Source of the DNA: Hymenobacter jeollabukensis
Lineage (GTDB): Bacteria; Bacteroidota; Bacteroidia; Cytophagales; Hymenobacteraceae
Assembly: GCF_005771675.1 (NCBI RefSeq)
Contig: NZ_VAJM01000006.1
Span: 62,001 to 126,000 of the forward strand
Direction of reading: 5' to 3'
Length of the DNA: 64,000 nucleotides
Both the position numbers and the translations under genes were made by a program. The notes beneath the pieces are model-generated. The model worked only from the letters and a program-made list of their open reading frames with translations. It was not told the DNA's origin and made no database searches. Shown here piece after piece: positions 49,699 to 58,437 of the stretch (position 1 is its first letter; each line of letters opens with the position of its first letter).

Positions 49699-51165
49699 TT
49701 ACTTACCCCTGCCCTCCACGATGATTTTCAGCGTGTAGAGCATCACGCGAAAGTCCATGGCCAGGGACATGTTTTCGATGTAAAGGATGTCGTACTTCAG
49801 GCGCTGCACCATCTGCTCCACCGTTTCGGCGTAGCCGTACTTCACCTGGCCCAGCGAGGTGATGCCCGGGCGCACGCGGTGCAGGTGGCGGTAGTGCGGG
49901 GCCACTTTGGTTATCTGGTCGATGAAGAACTGCCGCTCGGGGCGCGGGCCCACCAGGCTCATGTCGCCCTTGATGACGTTCCAGAACTGCGGCAGCTCGT
50001 CGAGGCGCACCTTGCGCATGAAGCGGCCCCAGGGCGTGATGCGCGGGTCGTTCTTGCTCGACAGCGCCGGCCCTAGCCGCTCCGCGTCCACGTACATCGA
50101 GCGAAACTTGTAGATTTTGAAGGGCTTGCCGTGGATGCCGATGCGCTCCTGGGCAAAGAAAATCGGGCCCTGCGAGGACAGGCGCACCATTACGGCGGTG
50201 AAGGCGTACACCGGCCAGGCCAGCAGCAGAAACAGGGCCGAGCCGGCCACGTCGATGATGCGCTTGACGACTTCCTGCCACACCGGCAGCAAATCGTGCT
50301 TGATTTCGATCAGCGGGGTACCGAACAGGTGGTTGACCTTCACCGAGCCCAGCAGAATCTGGTACACGTCGGGCAGTACGCTCACGCGGGCGGGCGTGCC
50401 CTCCAGCTGGGCCAGCACCTGCTGAATCATGCGGTGCTCGGAGGGCTCCAGGGCCACCACCACCTGCTCGATGTGCAGGGCCCGGATCAGGGCCGGCAGC
50501 CGCTCGTAGCTGCCGCGCCGGGGCAGCTCAAGGGCCAGCTGCGGGTCGACGGCGTCGCCCACGGGCACGAAGCCGATGATGTTCAGGCCCAGGTGCGAGT
50601 TGGAGCGGTCCAGCTCGCGGAAGGTTTCCAGGGCCAGTGGGCTGGAGCCCACCAGCAGGGAGTTGAAGGAAATGACGCGGCGGCGCACCAGGCGCTGAAT
50701 GCTGGTAATGGCCCAGGTACGGAGCACGGCCGTGATGCTGAAGTGCAGCAGGAAATAGGCCGATATGGTCTTGTAGTAGAGCCGGTAGTTGCTCACGCCC
50801 TGGTCGTCGAGCAGCAGGGCGAAGAAGATGACCACCGCCCCCAGAAACGAGATGCGCGCCAGGCGGATAATCTCGCCCACCCGGGACTTGCGGAAAATGT
50901 CGCGGTACTCGCCGATGAGCGCGTACAGGGCCACCCAGAAGGCGGCAATCATCAGGGCCGAGCCCGTGAGGGTGAACAGCTGGTCGCCGGTAAAGCGGTA
51001 GCCGGCGTTGATTTCGCTCAGCAGGTACTTGCGCAGCAGGTAAAAGCAACCCCAGGCCAGCAGGCCCGCCCCGAAATCGGCGGCCAGCAGCTTAAACTTT
51101 TGCAGGGAGCGAATCAACGCGGCAGAAATGAAAATCGTAGAGAACCGAAACTCGACCGGCGGCAC
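49699..51165 (-). CDS. polyprenyl glycosylphosphotransferase (sugar transferase)
   Basis: A 488-residue enzyme that should load the first sugar phosphate of an exopolysaccharide onto undecaprenyl phosphate. Four N-terminal helices are followed by a CoA-binding-like domain (SFNSLLVGSSPLALETFREL), one helix (VAGSALFLLLAWPVYAFTAV) and the catalytic domain with FKIYKFRSMYVDAERLG, RKVRLDELPQFWNVIKGDMS and LVGPRPER. The start is uncertain: there is no ATG, and the -7 element at 51217-51224 excludes the TTG at 51219. I use the GTG at 51165. No other capsule genes adjoin it. Confidence 0.88.
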   Translation of the reverse strand: MPPVEFRFSTIFISAALIRSLQKFKLLAADFGAGLLAWGCFYLLRKYLLSEINAGYRFTGDQLFTLTGSALMIAAFWVALYALIGEYRDIFRKSRVGEIIRLARISFLGAVVIFFALLLDDQGVSNYRLYYKTISAYFLLHFSITAVLRTWAITSIQRLVRRRVISFNSLLVGSSPLALETFRELDRSNSHLGLNIIGFVPVGDAVDPQLALELPRRGSYERLPALIRALHIEQVVVALEPSEHRMIQQVLAQLEGTPARVSVLPDVYQILLGSVKVNHLFGTPLIEIKHDLLPVWQEVVKRIIDVAGSALFLLLAWPVYAFTAVMVRLSSQGPIFFAQERIGIHGKPFKIYKFRSMYVDAERLGPALSSKNDPRITPWGRFMRKVRLDELPQFWNVIKGDMSLVGPRPERQFFIDQITKVAPHYRHLHRVRPGITSLGQVKYGYAETVEQMVQRLKYDILYIENMSLAMDFRVMLYTLKIIVEGRGK

Positions 51166-51216
51166 CAATACCGCGCCGCCGTAGCTTTGCGGGAGGAAAC
51201 CACCGCCCGCCGCGCG

Positions 51217-51224
51217 CAAAGGTA
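51217..51224 (-). promoter_or_regulatory. -7 element of sugar transferase gene
   Basis: TACCTTTG on the minus strand matches TAnnTTTG exactly. Transcription would begin near 51210, which places the start codon downstream of that point. Confidence 0.6.
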
Positions 51225-51248
51225 GGGCGGTTTTGTCCGCCGTCCGCC

Positions 51249-51935
51249 ATGCCCGCCTTCCCCACCTCTCCCGCCGACTCCGCCCCCGACTCCTACCGCC
51301 ACCGCGGCCAGCGCCGCGCCCTGGTGACGGAGCTGAACCGCAAGGGCATCCGCGACGAGCGGGTGCTCGGGGCCATCGGGCAGGTGCCGCGCCACCTCTT
51401 CTTCGACCCGGCCTTCGAGTCGCACGCCTACCACGACAAGGCCTTTCCCATCGGCGAGGGCCAGACGATTTCGCAGCCCTACACGGTGGCCTGCCAGACC
51501 GAGCTGCTGCAGGTGCAGCCGGGGCAGCGCGTGCTGGAAGTGGGCACCGGCTCGGGCTACCAGTGCGCGGTGCTGCTCACGCTCGGGGCCGAGGTGTACA
51601 CCATCGAGTACAACCGCGTGCTCTTTGAGCGCACCCGGCAGCGGCTCGGGCAGCTGGGCTACCGCGGCGCCCACCTCTTCTGCGGCGACGGCTCGGTGGG
51701 CCTGCCCGCCCACGCCCCCTTCGACCGCATCCTGGTGACGGCCGCCGCCCCGGCGCTGCCCCGCCCCCTGCTGGAGCAGCTGCGCGTGGGCGGCCTGCTG
51801 GTGGTGCCCGTGGGCTCGGAGCAGACGCAGCGCATGGTGCGCGTCACGCGCGAATCGGCCGAGGGCTTTGCCCGCGAGGATTTCGCGGAGTTTCGTTTCG
51901 TGCCGCTGCTGGGGGCAGCGGGCTGGGGCGGATAA
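51249..51935 (+). CDS. pcm: protein-L-isoaspartate O-methyltransferase
   Basis: A 228-residue SAM-dependent enzyme that methylates isoaspartyl residues for repair. GEGQTISQPYTVACQTELLQ is the family signature before motif I, VLEVGTGSGYQCAVLLTLGA is motif I, and FDRILVTAAAPALPRPLLEQ is motif II. The N-terminal part RALVTELNRKGIRDERVLGA is also typical. Length is normal. Cytosolic. Confidence 0.94.
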   Translation: MPAFPTSPADSAPDSYRHRGQRRALVTELNRKGIRDERVLGAIGQVPRHLFFDPAFESHAYHDKAFPIGEGQTISQPYTVACQTELLQVQPGQRVLEVGTGSGYQCAVLLTLGAEVYTIEYNRVLFERTRQRLGQLGYRGAHLFCGDGSVGLPAHAPFDRILVTAAAPALPRPLLEQLRVGGLLVVPVGSEQTQRMVRVTRESAEGFAREDFAEFRFVPLLGAAGWGG

Positions 51936-52064
51936 GGGGCTCGTGGCGGGGCAAATCTGCCCATTTGTGCGTATCTTGGGCAACCCTTTGACCTTTAGCG
52001 TGGTCAGTAGGGCGGCGGGCTTATTTGGCGCGTCTACCACCCCCTTTTCACCCTAACCCCCTTC

Positions 52065-54221
52065 ATGTTACGCAAAGCTCTACCCGCCTTGTGGCTGGCC
52101 GCTGCGGCCCTGTTTGGCTCGGCCACTGAGGCTGTAGCCCAGCGCCAGCTGCGCCCGGCCCACACCTACGGCTTCCGCTGCGCCTACGACAGCGTGCAGC
52201 AAGACGCGTTCCAGCGCAACCCCGGCATGGAACAGGACTACAACAACTTCCTGAAGCGCGTGGCCCAGATGTCGCCGGCCGAGCGGGCCCGCATCAACGC
52301 CGCGCCCGACGTGGTGGTACCGGTGGTGTTTCACGTGATTCACAACGGCGGGGCCAGCAACATCTCCGATGCCCAGGTGCTGGACGCGCTGCGCATCATC
52401 AACCGCGACTTCAACAAGGAAAACCCCGACACGGCTACCATCGACGCGCGCTTCGTGGCGCTGGCCGCGCGCCCGGGCTTCCAGTTCCGCCTGGCGCAGA
52501 AAGACCCCAATGGTAACTGCACCACCGGCATCACGCACACCTACTCGACGGAAACGCTGGTGGGCGACGCCAACATCAAGAACGTCATCCGCTGGGACGT
52601 GAACCGCTACCTCAACGTGTGGGTGGCGGAGCGCGCCAACGGTGCCGGCGGCTACGCCATCCTGCCCTGCGGCGGCGGCTCCACCCTCGACGGCATCGTG
52701 ATTACCAACACGCAGTTCGGCAGCATCGGCCGTTCCTGCCGCACCAACTTCTGCATCCGCTCGCTCACCCACGAGCTCGGCCACTACTTCGGCCTGCGCC
52801 ACACCTGGGGCCCGACGAACACGCCGGCCGACCCGGCCAACTGCAACGTGGACGACGGCATTGCCGACACGCCGAACACCATCGGCTCCTCGGGCGGCTG
52901 CAACCTGAACGAGGCCTCCTGCGGCCCGGTGGCCAACACCGAGAACTACATGGACTACGCCAGCTGCGCCAAGATGTTTACCATCGAGCAGCGGGCGGTG
53001 ATGCGCGCCTCGCTGGCCCTGTCCTGCCGCTCCACGCTGGTATCGGCCGCCAACCTGGTGGCCACCGGCACCAACACGGGCTACGTGGCCCCGACCTGCC
53101 CGCCGGTAGCCGCGTTCAGCGCCACGAGCAGCGTCATTTGCCCCGGCGGCAGCGTCAACTTCGTGGATGGCTCGTACGGCAACCTGGGCACGGTCAGCTA
53201 CTCCTGGAGCTTCCCCGGCGGCTCGCCCAGCTCGGCTACCACCCAGAACGCGACGGTGACCTACGCCACGCCCGGCACCTACAACGCCACGCTGACCATC
53301 ACCGGTCCCAACGGCTCGAGCACCGTCACGCAGCAGCAGGTGGTGCGCGTGCTCGGGACCAACGCGGCCTTCCCCGCCCCGTACGCCGAAACGTTTGAGA
53401 ACGACACCTGGCTGGCCAATGCCTCGGACGCGGACAAGAACTGGCGTAACGAAGCCGCCGGCAGCGGCACCGAACGCTGGACGCGCCTGAACGGCGTGAA
53501 CGGCCCGAGCGTGGCCGGCACCTCGGCCCTGCGCCTGCGCCCCACCAACATCAGCGCCGGCGCCGTCACTACGCTCTACTCGCCGCTGTTCAACCTGACC
53601 TCGGCCGGCGGCGTCAGCGACTACCAGGTATCGTTTGATTACGCCTACGCCCGCCTGAACTCGTCTTCTTCTGACGTTTTGCGGGTAGCCTTCAGCTCCG
53701 ACTGCGGCGTGACCTGGACCACCAACCTGACCATCGCGACGGGCTTGCTGGTGAGCAACACCGGCGGGCAGCCGGTAACGGGCAGCTTCGTGCCCACGGC
53801 CTCGGAGTGGCGCACGCGCACCATCACGGTGCCCACGACCATGCAAGGCGCCGCGCGCCTGCTGGTGCGTCTTGAGCAGGTGGCCGGCGGGGGCAACAAC
53901 CTCTTCCTGGACAACTTCCGCGTGACCTCGCCGACGGCCACGCGCACCCGCGACATGAGCACCCGCAACTTCAGCGTGATGCCCAACCCGCTCACCCACG
54001 AAACGGCCGTGCAGTTCACCCTCGACCAGCCCGCAACGGCCCAGGTGCAGGTGCAGGATCTGCTGGGCCGCACCGTGCTGAGCTTGCCGGCCCAGCGCTT
54101 CGGCGCCGGCCAGCAGCAGATTGCGCTGGGCACCGAGGGCAAGCGCCTGAGCCCGGGCGTGTACCTGGTGCAGCTCACCCTGGGCGAGCAGCGCCTCACC
54201 TCGCGCGTGCTGGTGCAATAG
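52065..54221 (+). CDS. secreted M43 metalloprotease with PKD domain and T9SS tail
   Basis: A 718-residue exported protease. The signal peptide is MLRKALPALWLAAAALFGSA. The catalytic domain carries the extended zinc motif HELGHYFGLRH (236-246) and the Met-turn region NYMDYASCAKMF, as in cytophagalysin/pappalysin-type M43 enzymes. One PKD domain lies at about 347-430 (YSWSFPGGSPSS). A beta-sandwich of about 200 residues follows. Residues about 640-718 are a type A type IX sorting domain (MPNPLTHETAVQFTLDQPAT; LSPGVYLVQL). It should be secreted or surface-attached through the T9SS. TATCTTGG at 51972 is a near -7 element. Confidence 0.95.
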   Translation: MLRKALPALWLAAAALFGSATEAVAQRQLRPAHTYGFRCAYDSVQQDAFQRNPGMEQDYNNFLKRVAQMSPAERARINAAPDVVVPVVFHVIHNGGASNISDAQVLDALRIINRDFNKENPDTATIDARFVALAARPGFQFRLAQKDPNGNCTTGITHTYSTETLVGDANIKNVIRWDVNRYLNVWVAERANGAGGYAILPCGGGSTLDGIVITNTQFGSIGRSCRTNFCIRSLTHELGHYFGLRHTWGPTNTPADPANCNVDDGIADTPNTIGSSGGCNLNEASCGPVANTENYMDYASCAKMFTIEQRAVMRASLALSCRSTLVSAANLVATGTNTGYVAPTCPPVAAFSATSSVICPGGSVNFVDGSYGNLGTVSYSWSFPGGSPSSATTQNATVTYATPGTYNATLTITGPNGSSTVTQQQVVRVLGTNAAFPAPYAETFENDTWLANASDADKNWRNEAAGSGTERWTRLNGVNGPSVAGTSALRLRPTNISAGAVTTLYSPLFNLTSAGGVSDYQVSFDYAYARLNSSSSDVLRVAFSSDCGVTWTTNLTIATGLLVSNTGGQPVTGSFVPTASEWRTRTITVPTTMQGAARLLVRLEQVAGGGNNLFLDNFRVTSPTATRTRDMSTRNFSVMPNPLTHETAVQFTLDQPATAQVQVQDLLGRTVLSLPAQRFGAGQQQIALGTEGKRLSPGVYLVQLTLGEQRLTSRVLVQ

Positions 54222-54318
54222 CCCCAGGCTCCGCGTCGAACCCCGCAACCGCCCCCGCGCCGAAAGGTGCGGGGGTGGTTCATTTTTGGGCCGGGGCCGC
54301 GGCGGGGCGGCCGGGGCG

Positions 54319-54326
54319 CTATCTTT
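54319..54326 (+). promoter_or_regulatory. -7 element of thioesterase gene
   Basis: TATCTTTG matches TAnnTTTG exactly, 28 bases before the ATG at 54354. Confidence 0.65.
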
Positions 54327-54353
54327 GCGGCCGAATTTTCCGTTTTCCCTGCT

Positions 54354-54872
54354 ATGCGCAAACAGAAGCCCGTCAGCGAGTCCTCCGTGCGAATGACCGA
54401 GCTGGTGCTGCCCAACGATACCAACACGCTCAACAACCTGATGGGCGGCCGCATGATGCACCTGATGGACGTGGCCGCCGCCATTTCGGCCCAGCGCCAC
54501 TCCAACCGCATCGTCGTGACGGCCTCCGTCGACAATGTGTCCTTCCGCGAGGGCATCAAGCTCGGCAGCGTGGTCACGCTCGAAGCCAAGGTCACGCGCG
54601 CGTTCAGCTCGTCCATGGAAGTGCACATCGACGTGTGGGCCGAAGACATTCCCTCGGGCACCAAGATCAAGTCCAACGAAGCCTTCTTCACCTTCGTGGC
54701 CGTCGACCAGTCGGGCCGCCCCATCGACGTGCCCGAGGCCGTGCCCGAAACGAGCGAGGAAATCAACCACTACGACGGGGCCCTGCGCCGCCGGCAGCTG
54801 CGCCTGGTGCTGGCCGGCCGCCTCAAGCCCCAGGAAGCGACCGAGCTAAAAGCCCTGTTCGACTTGGAATAG
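54354..54872 (+). CDS. acyl-CoA thioesterase, hotdog fold
   Basis: A 172-residue hotdog thioesterase from ATG 54354. NDTNTLNNLMGGRMMHLMDV is the catalytic Asn/Asp region of the YciA/BFIT-type family, and VVTASVDNVSFREGIKLGSV is the second family block. It should hydrolyse acyl-CoA. Cytosolic, hexameric in relatives. The open frame upstream is excluded by the exact -7 element at 54319. Confidence 0.93.
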   Translation: MRKQKPVSESSVRMTELVLPNDTNTLNNLMGGRMMHLMDVAAAISAQRHSNRIVVTASVDNVSFREGIKLGSVVTLEAKVTRAFSSSMEVHIDVWAEDIPSGTKIKSNEAFFTFVAVDQSGRPIDVPEAVPETSEEINHYDGALRRRQLRLVLAGRLKPQEATELKALFDLE

Positions 54873-54946
54873 CCCGCGGATTCCTGCCCGCCGTTGGGTA
54901 TCTTCGGTGGCCGACGCCATTCGTTTCGCCTAGCTTTTTTTCGCCC

Positions 54947-55768
54947 GTGGACGACGCCACCCTCGCCTTTTACCAGCAGCTCTACGCCGGCACGCCCCTG
55001 TACGTGGTGCCCGAGCCCGGCGCTGCGCCGCTCACCGCCCCGGTAGCACCGGTGGCTCCAGTGGCAGCAGCTTCGCAGCCCGCGGCGGCTACTCCGCCGG
55101 CCGCTGTTTCTCCGCCGGTAGCTCCGCCTACGCCGCCGGCCCCGGTACCCCAGCTCGGAGCTGTGGCCGTTCCGCCCGCGCCTGCGCCCGAACCGGCCCC
55201 AGCTGCACCCGTCCGGCTGCCGTCGCTGGCCGATCTGCGGGCCGCCCGTACCGCGGCCGCTTCGCCCCAGCCGGAGCCCGCGGCCGCGCCCCCTACTCCG
55301 CCGCCCGCGCCAGCTTCCGTACCGCCCGCCGCAGCGGCACCCGCCCCGGCTGCCCCGCCCGCGCGCCAACCAGTCCCGTTCGATACGCTGGGCAGCAACG
55401 CCAACGGCCTGGTCCTGCTCGTGCGCCTCGACGACCCGGAGCGGCTGCCGCGCATTCAGCGCAACGTGTTCCTGAACAACATGCTCAAGGCCATTCAGCG
55501 AGTGATGGAGGAATGCGTCGTGGTAAACGTCCGCTCGCCCTACCCGGTGAGCCTGGAAGACCTGCGGGCCCGTGGCCTGGCGGTGCGCGAGGTTATCGGC
55601 TTCGGCAAAAACCTGCTCGACGTGGCCACCAAGCGCACCGAGCCCTACGAGCCCGTGCGCATCGGCGACGTGGCCTACCTGCCCGCCGCCGAAGTGGAAA
55701 TCATCGAGTACGACAACGGCCGCAAGAAACAGCTCTGGCAGGCGCTGCAACGGATGTTTCTGGGATAG
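54947..55768 (+). CDS. hypothetical protein with long Pro/Ala linker
   Basis: A 273-residue protein with GTG start 54947. Residues 1-20 (MDDATLAFYQQLYAGTPLYV) form a short helix. Residues about 25-150 are almost entirely Ala, Pro and Val. Residues about 155-273 form a compact alpha/beta domain (LVLLVRLDDPERLPRIQRNV; VVVNVRSPYPVSLEDLRARG) ending in WQALQRMFLG. The tethered-helix plus domain layout resembles adaptor subunits such as those of replication clamp loaders, but I cannot assign it. Cytosolic. The stop codon opens the heptamer array. Confidence 0.7.
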   Translation: MDDATLAFYQQLYAGTPLYVVPEPGAAPLTAPVAPVAPVAAASQPAAATPPAAVSPPVAPPTPPAPVPQLGAVAVPPAPAPEPAPAAPVRLPSLADLRAARTAAASPQPEPAAAPPTPPPAPASVPPAAAAPAPAAPPARQPVPFDTLGSNANGLVLLVRLDDPERLPRIQRNVFLNNMLKAIQRVMEECVVVNVRSPYPVSLEDLRARGLAVREVIGFGKNLLDVATKRTEPYEPVRIGDVAYLPAAEVEIIEYDNGRKKQLWQALQRMFLG

Positions 55769-55933
55769 TTGCCAGTTGCCAGTTGCCAGTTGCCAGTTGC
55801 CAGTTGCCAGTTGCCAGTTGCCAGTTGGTGTACTAGCCTGCTGACCAGGAGTTACAAAAAAAGGCTCGCGGCTTGCGCTGCGGGCCTTTTTTGTTGCCAT
55901 CAGTCTGACAACCGGCAACTACCAACTGACAAC
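55767..55933. repeat. AGTTGCC heptamer array and complementary arm
   Basis: About eight AGTTGCC units start at 55767, inside the TAG stop (55766-55768), and run to about 55825. The opposite side, read from the TlpA stop on the minus strand, is TAAGTTGTCAGTTGGTAGTT followed by GCCGGTTGTCAG, that is AGTTGTC, AGTTGGT and AGTTGCC units. The gap therefore folds into a hairpin around the terminator. Confidence 0.9.
55856..55892. terminator. bidirectional terminator
   Basis: AAAAAAAGGC and GCCTTTTTT enclose an imperfect GC stem (TCGCGGCTTGCGCTGCG) between the convergent genes. Confidence 0.75.
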
Positions 55934-57091
55934 TTACTTCAGCACCGTGGCCAGCTTGGCAGACAGGGCTTCGCCGCGCAGGTTTTTGGCGATGATGCGG
56001 CCCTGCGGATCGAGCAGGAAGTTCATCGGGATGGACTGCACGCCGTAGGCCTGCCCGGCGGCTGACTGCCAACCCTTCAGGTCCGAAACGTGGGTCCAGG
56101 TCAGGCCGTCGGCCTGGATGGCCTTTTCCCACTTGCCCTTGTCCTGGTCAAGCGAGACGCCGTAGATGGTGAATTTCTTGTTTTTGAACTGCTCGTAGGT
56201 CTTCACCACGTTGGGGTTTTCCTGGCGGCAGGGGCCGCACCACGAGGCCCAGAAATCGAGCAGCACGTACTTGCCGCGCAGCGAGCTAAGCGGCACCACT
56301 TTACCCGCGGGGTCGGTCAGCTGAATGTCGGGCGCGACGGTGCCGATGGCGGTTTTGCGCAGCGGTTCCAGCGTCTGCACCAGGGCCTTGGTGTAGCGCG
56401 ACTCGGGCTGGGCCTTCTTCAGCTGCGTAGCCATCGAGTCGGCGAAAGGGAAGTTCTCGTCGGCGTTGAAAATCTGGGGCGTGCCCAGGGCAAAGGCCGA
56501 CACCACCGAGGTCGGGTTCTGGCGGATCAGGTTCTTCAGCGCGCCGGTGTTCCGGGCCTGAGTGCTCATAAACCGGGCTTCCAGCACCTTCATCGAGTCC
56601 TGGCGGCCGGCCTGGGCATTGGCCTGGTAGCGCTCCATGATGCCCTGCAGCTGGCCGCTGCTGCGCTGCATCTGGCGCGTGAGCTGCTGCATCATCTCCG
56701 AGTCCTTGGAGCCCTTCACCGAGTAGTCGGCGGCCAGCTTCTGGGCGTCGCCGCTGAGCTGCATTTTGGTTTTGTTGTCGAGCACCAGCCACACTTCCTG
56801 CTTCTCGCCTTCCAGCTTCAGCTGGTAGAGGGCGGGCTCGGAGGCGGTGCCTTTCAGCGTGAAGCGGCCCTGCGCGTCGGTCGTGGTCGACTCGCGGGCC
56901 ACGAACTGGTTGTCGGTCAGCTCGGCCAAGGACACCTTGGTGCCGGCCGTGGCGTTGCGCAGCTGCCCGCTGATTTCGTAGCCGGTCTGGGCGGCGGCTT
57001 CGGTGGTCGACGACGAGGCGTCGGTGCAGGAGGTGGAGGAAAGGCTCAGCAGCGAGGCCACCAGAATCAGGCTGGTCATAGGGTATTTCAT
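55934..57091 (-). CDS. TlpA-like thiol-disulfide lipoprotein, paralog 1
   Basis: A 385-residue protein from ATG 57091. A lipoprotein signal ends at Cys22 (SSTSC). An N-terminal DUF4369-like beta domain covers about 40-130, a helical linker about 135-250, and a thioredoxin domain about 262-385 with the active site WCGPC (Cys285, Cys288). FWASWCGPCRQENPNVV is the usual TlpA/ResA core. It probably reduces periplasmic disulfides. Two related genes follow upstream on the same strand; identity is highest with paralog 2 (shared GVSLDQ, AIQADGL, VSDLKGWQS). Confidence 0.92.
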   Translation of the reverse strand: MKYPMTSLILVASLLSLSSTSCTDASSSTTEAAAQTGYEISGQLRNATAGTKVSLAELTDNQFVARESTTTDAQGRFTLKGTASEPALYQLKLEGEKQEVWLVLDNKTKMQLSGDAQKLAADYSVKGSKDSEMMQQLTRQMQRSSGQLQGIMERYQANAQAGRQDSMKVLEARFMSTQARNTGALKNLIRQNPTSVVSAFALGTPQIFNADENFPFADSMATQLKKAQPESRYTKALVQTLEPLRKTAIGTVAPDIQLTDPAGKVVPLSSLRGKYVLLDFWASWCGPCRQENPNVVKTYEQFKNKKFTIYGVSLDQDKGKWEKAIQADGLTWTHVSDLKGWQSAAGQAYGVQSIPMNFLLDPQGRIIAKNLRGEALSAKLATVLK

Positions 57092-57240
57092 GAAATCAGA
57101 AGTCGACGGCGGCGCGCCGGCAGACGCACCGAAGGCAGAACGACGCAAGTTGCCGATTTATGGTGATTTGTACACCAAAAGCCACCTGCCACAGCCCGGC
57201 TACAGCGGCGGGCCGGCGTTTGGTTCCCGGCCGGGCACGC

Positions 57241-58365
57241 TCAGTTCAGCAGCGCGGCCACTTTCCGTTCCAGTTGCCGGCCGCGCAGGTTTTTGGCGAT
57301 GATGCGGCCCTCGGGGTCGATGAGCACGGCGGCCGGAATGGCCCGCACGCCGTAGAGCTGCCCGGCCATCGACTGCCAGCCCTTCAGGTCCGATACCTGG
57401 GGCCAGACCAGCCCGTCGGCCTGAATGGCCTTCACCCACTTGTCGCGCTCCTGGTCGAGCGAGACGCCGTAGATTTCGAAGCCCTTGGCCTTGTAGGCGT
57501 TGTAGAGCCGGACCACGTTGGGGTTTTCCTGGCGGCAGGGCCCGCACCACGAGGCCCAGAAGTCAATCATGACGTACTTGCCGCGCAGGCTACTCAGGCT
57601 CACCACCTTGCCATCGACGCCGGCCAGCTGGATATCGGGGGCCGGGGCGCCCACGGCGGTGGCGCGCAGGCGGGCCTGGTTGGCCAGCAGGGCTTTGGTG
57701 TAGCGCGACACCGGCTCGATTTTCTGGTATACGGCCGTCACCGAGTCGAGAAAGGCCGCCTGGGCTTCGTCGCCCAGCAAACTCAGGGCGGCAAACGGTG
57801 CCAGGTAGGTAGGCCGGCGGGCCAGCGCCCGGGCCGCCGCCAGCTGGGCGGCTTCCAGCGCCCGCCGCTCCTGGTTGAGTGCGGCCCGGGTGGCCGCGTC
57901 CTGGGTGGCGTTGTAGCGCTGCATCAGCGCCTGCATTTTCTGCACGTTGGCCAGCCGGGCCTGCTCGTAGGCCATCAGCGCCTCCGCCTCGGGCGTGCCG
58001 CCTACTTTGCCGGTGCTGCCCAGCCGCTCGGCGTCGCCACTGACGTCGACGTGGGCACCCGGGGCCAGCGGTACGGCCAGCAGCTCGCGCTTCTCCGGCA
58101 CGGCCACGTAGTACACGGCCGCCTCGCTCACCTTGCCGCGCACCGTGAAGTGCCCCTTACCGTCGACGGTGCCCGAGCCGAGCACAGTTGCCGGTTCGGC
58201 CTGCGTATCGACCACGAACACCCGACTGCCGGCCGGCAGGCTCTGCAGGGTGCCGCGCACCTCGAAGCGGGAGTCGGCTTTGGCGGGCTTTTCGCGCTTC
58301 TGGGCCAGCGCGGGGGTGGTCAGCAGGGCAGCCAGGGCCAGCAGCGGGTACACGGGCTTGTTCAT
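57241..58365 (-). CDS. TlpA-like thiol-disulfide protein, paralog 2
   Basis: A 374-residue protein. The signal peptide MNKPVYPLLALAALLTTPAL is type I (ALAQ cleavage), not a lipobox, unlike paralogs 1 and 3. DUF4369-like domain about 35-115, helical linker to about 235, thioredoxin domain with WCGPC (Cys274, Cys277). The thioredoxin halves of paralogs 1 and 2 align without gaps over 102 residues from WCGPC. It may be soluble in the periplasm. Confidence 0.92.
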   Translation of the reverse strand: MNKPVYPLLALAALLTTPALAQKREKPAKADSRFEVRGTLQSLPAGSRVFVVDTQAEPATVLGSGTVDGKGHFTVRGKVSEAAVYYVAVPEKRELLAVPLAPGAHVDVSGDAERLGSTGKVGGTPEAEALMAYEQARLANVQKMQALMQRYNATQDAATRAALNQERRALEAAQLAAARALARRPTYLAPFAALSLLGDEAQAAFLDSVTAVYQKIEPVSRYTKALLANQARLRATAVGAPAPDIQLAGVDGKVVSLSSLRGKYVMIDFWASWCGPCRQENPNVVRLYNAYKAKGFEIYGVSLDQERDKWVKAIQADGLVWPQVSDLKGWQSMAGQLYGVRAIPAAVLIDPEGRIIAKNLRGRQLERKVAALLN

Positions 58366-58437
58366 CGGCTAACGGTAATGAATTGAGCCGAAAGATACGC
58401 GCCGGGCGTCAGCCTTGCACCAGGCCCGTGCGGCGAG

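Noticed and set aside
52080-54770. 896-residue open frame antisense to the metalloprotease
   Set aside because: It lies opposite a gene with clear M43, PKD and T9SS domains; such frames are expected in DNA of this GC content. The product is His/Gly/Val-rich without domains.
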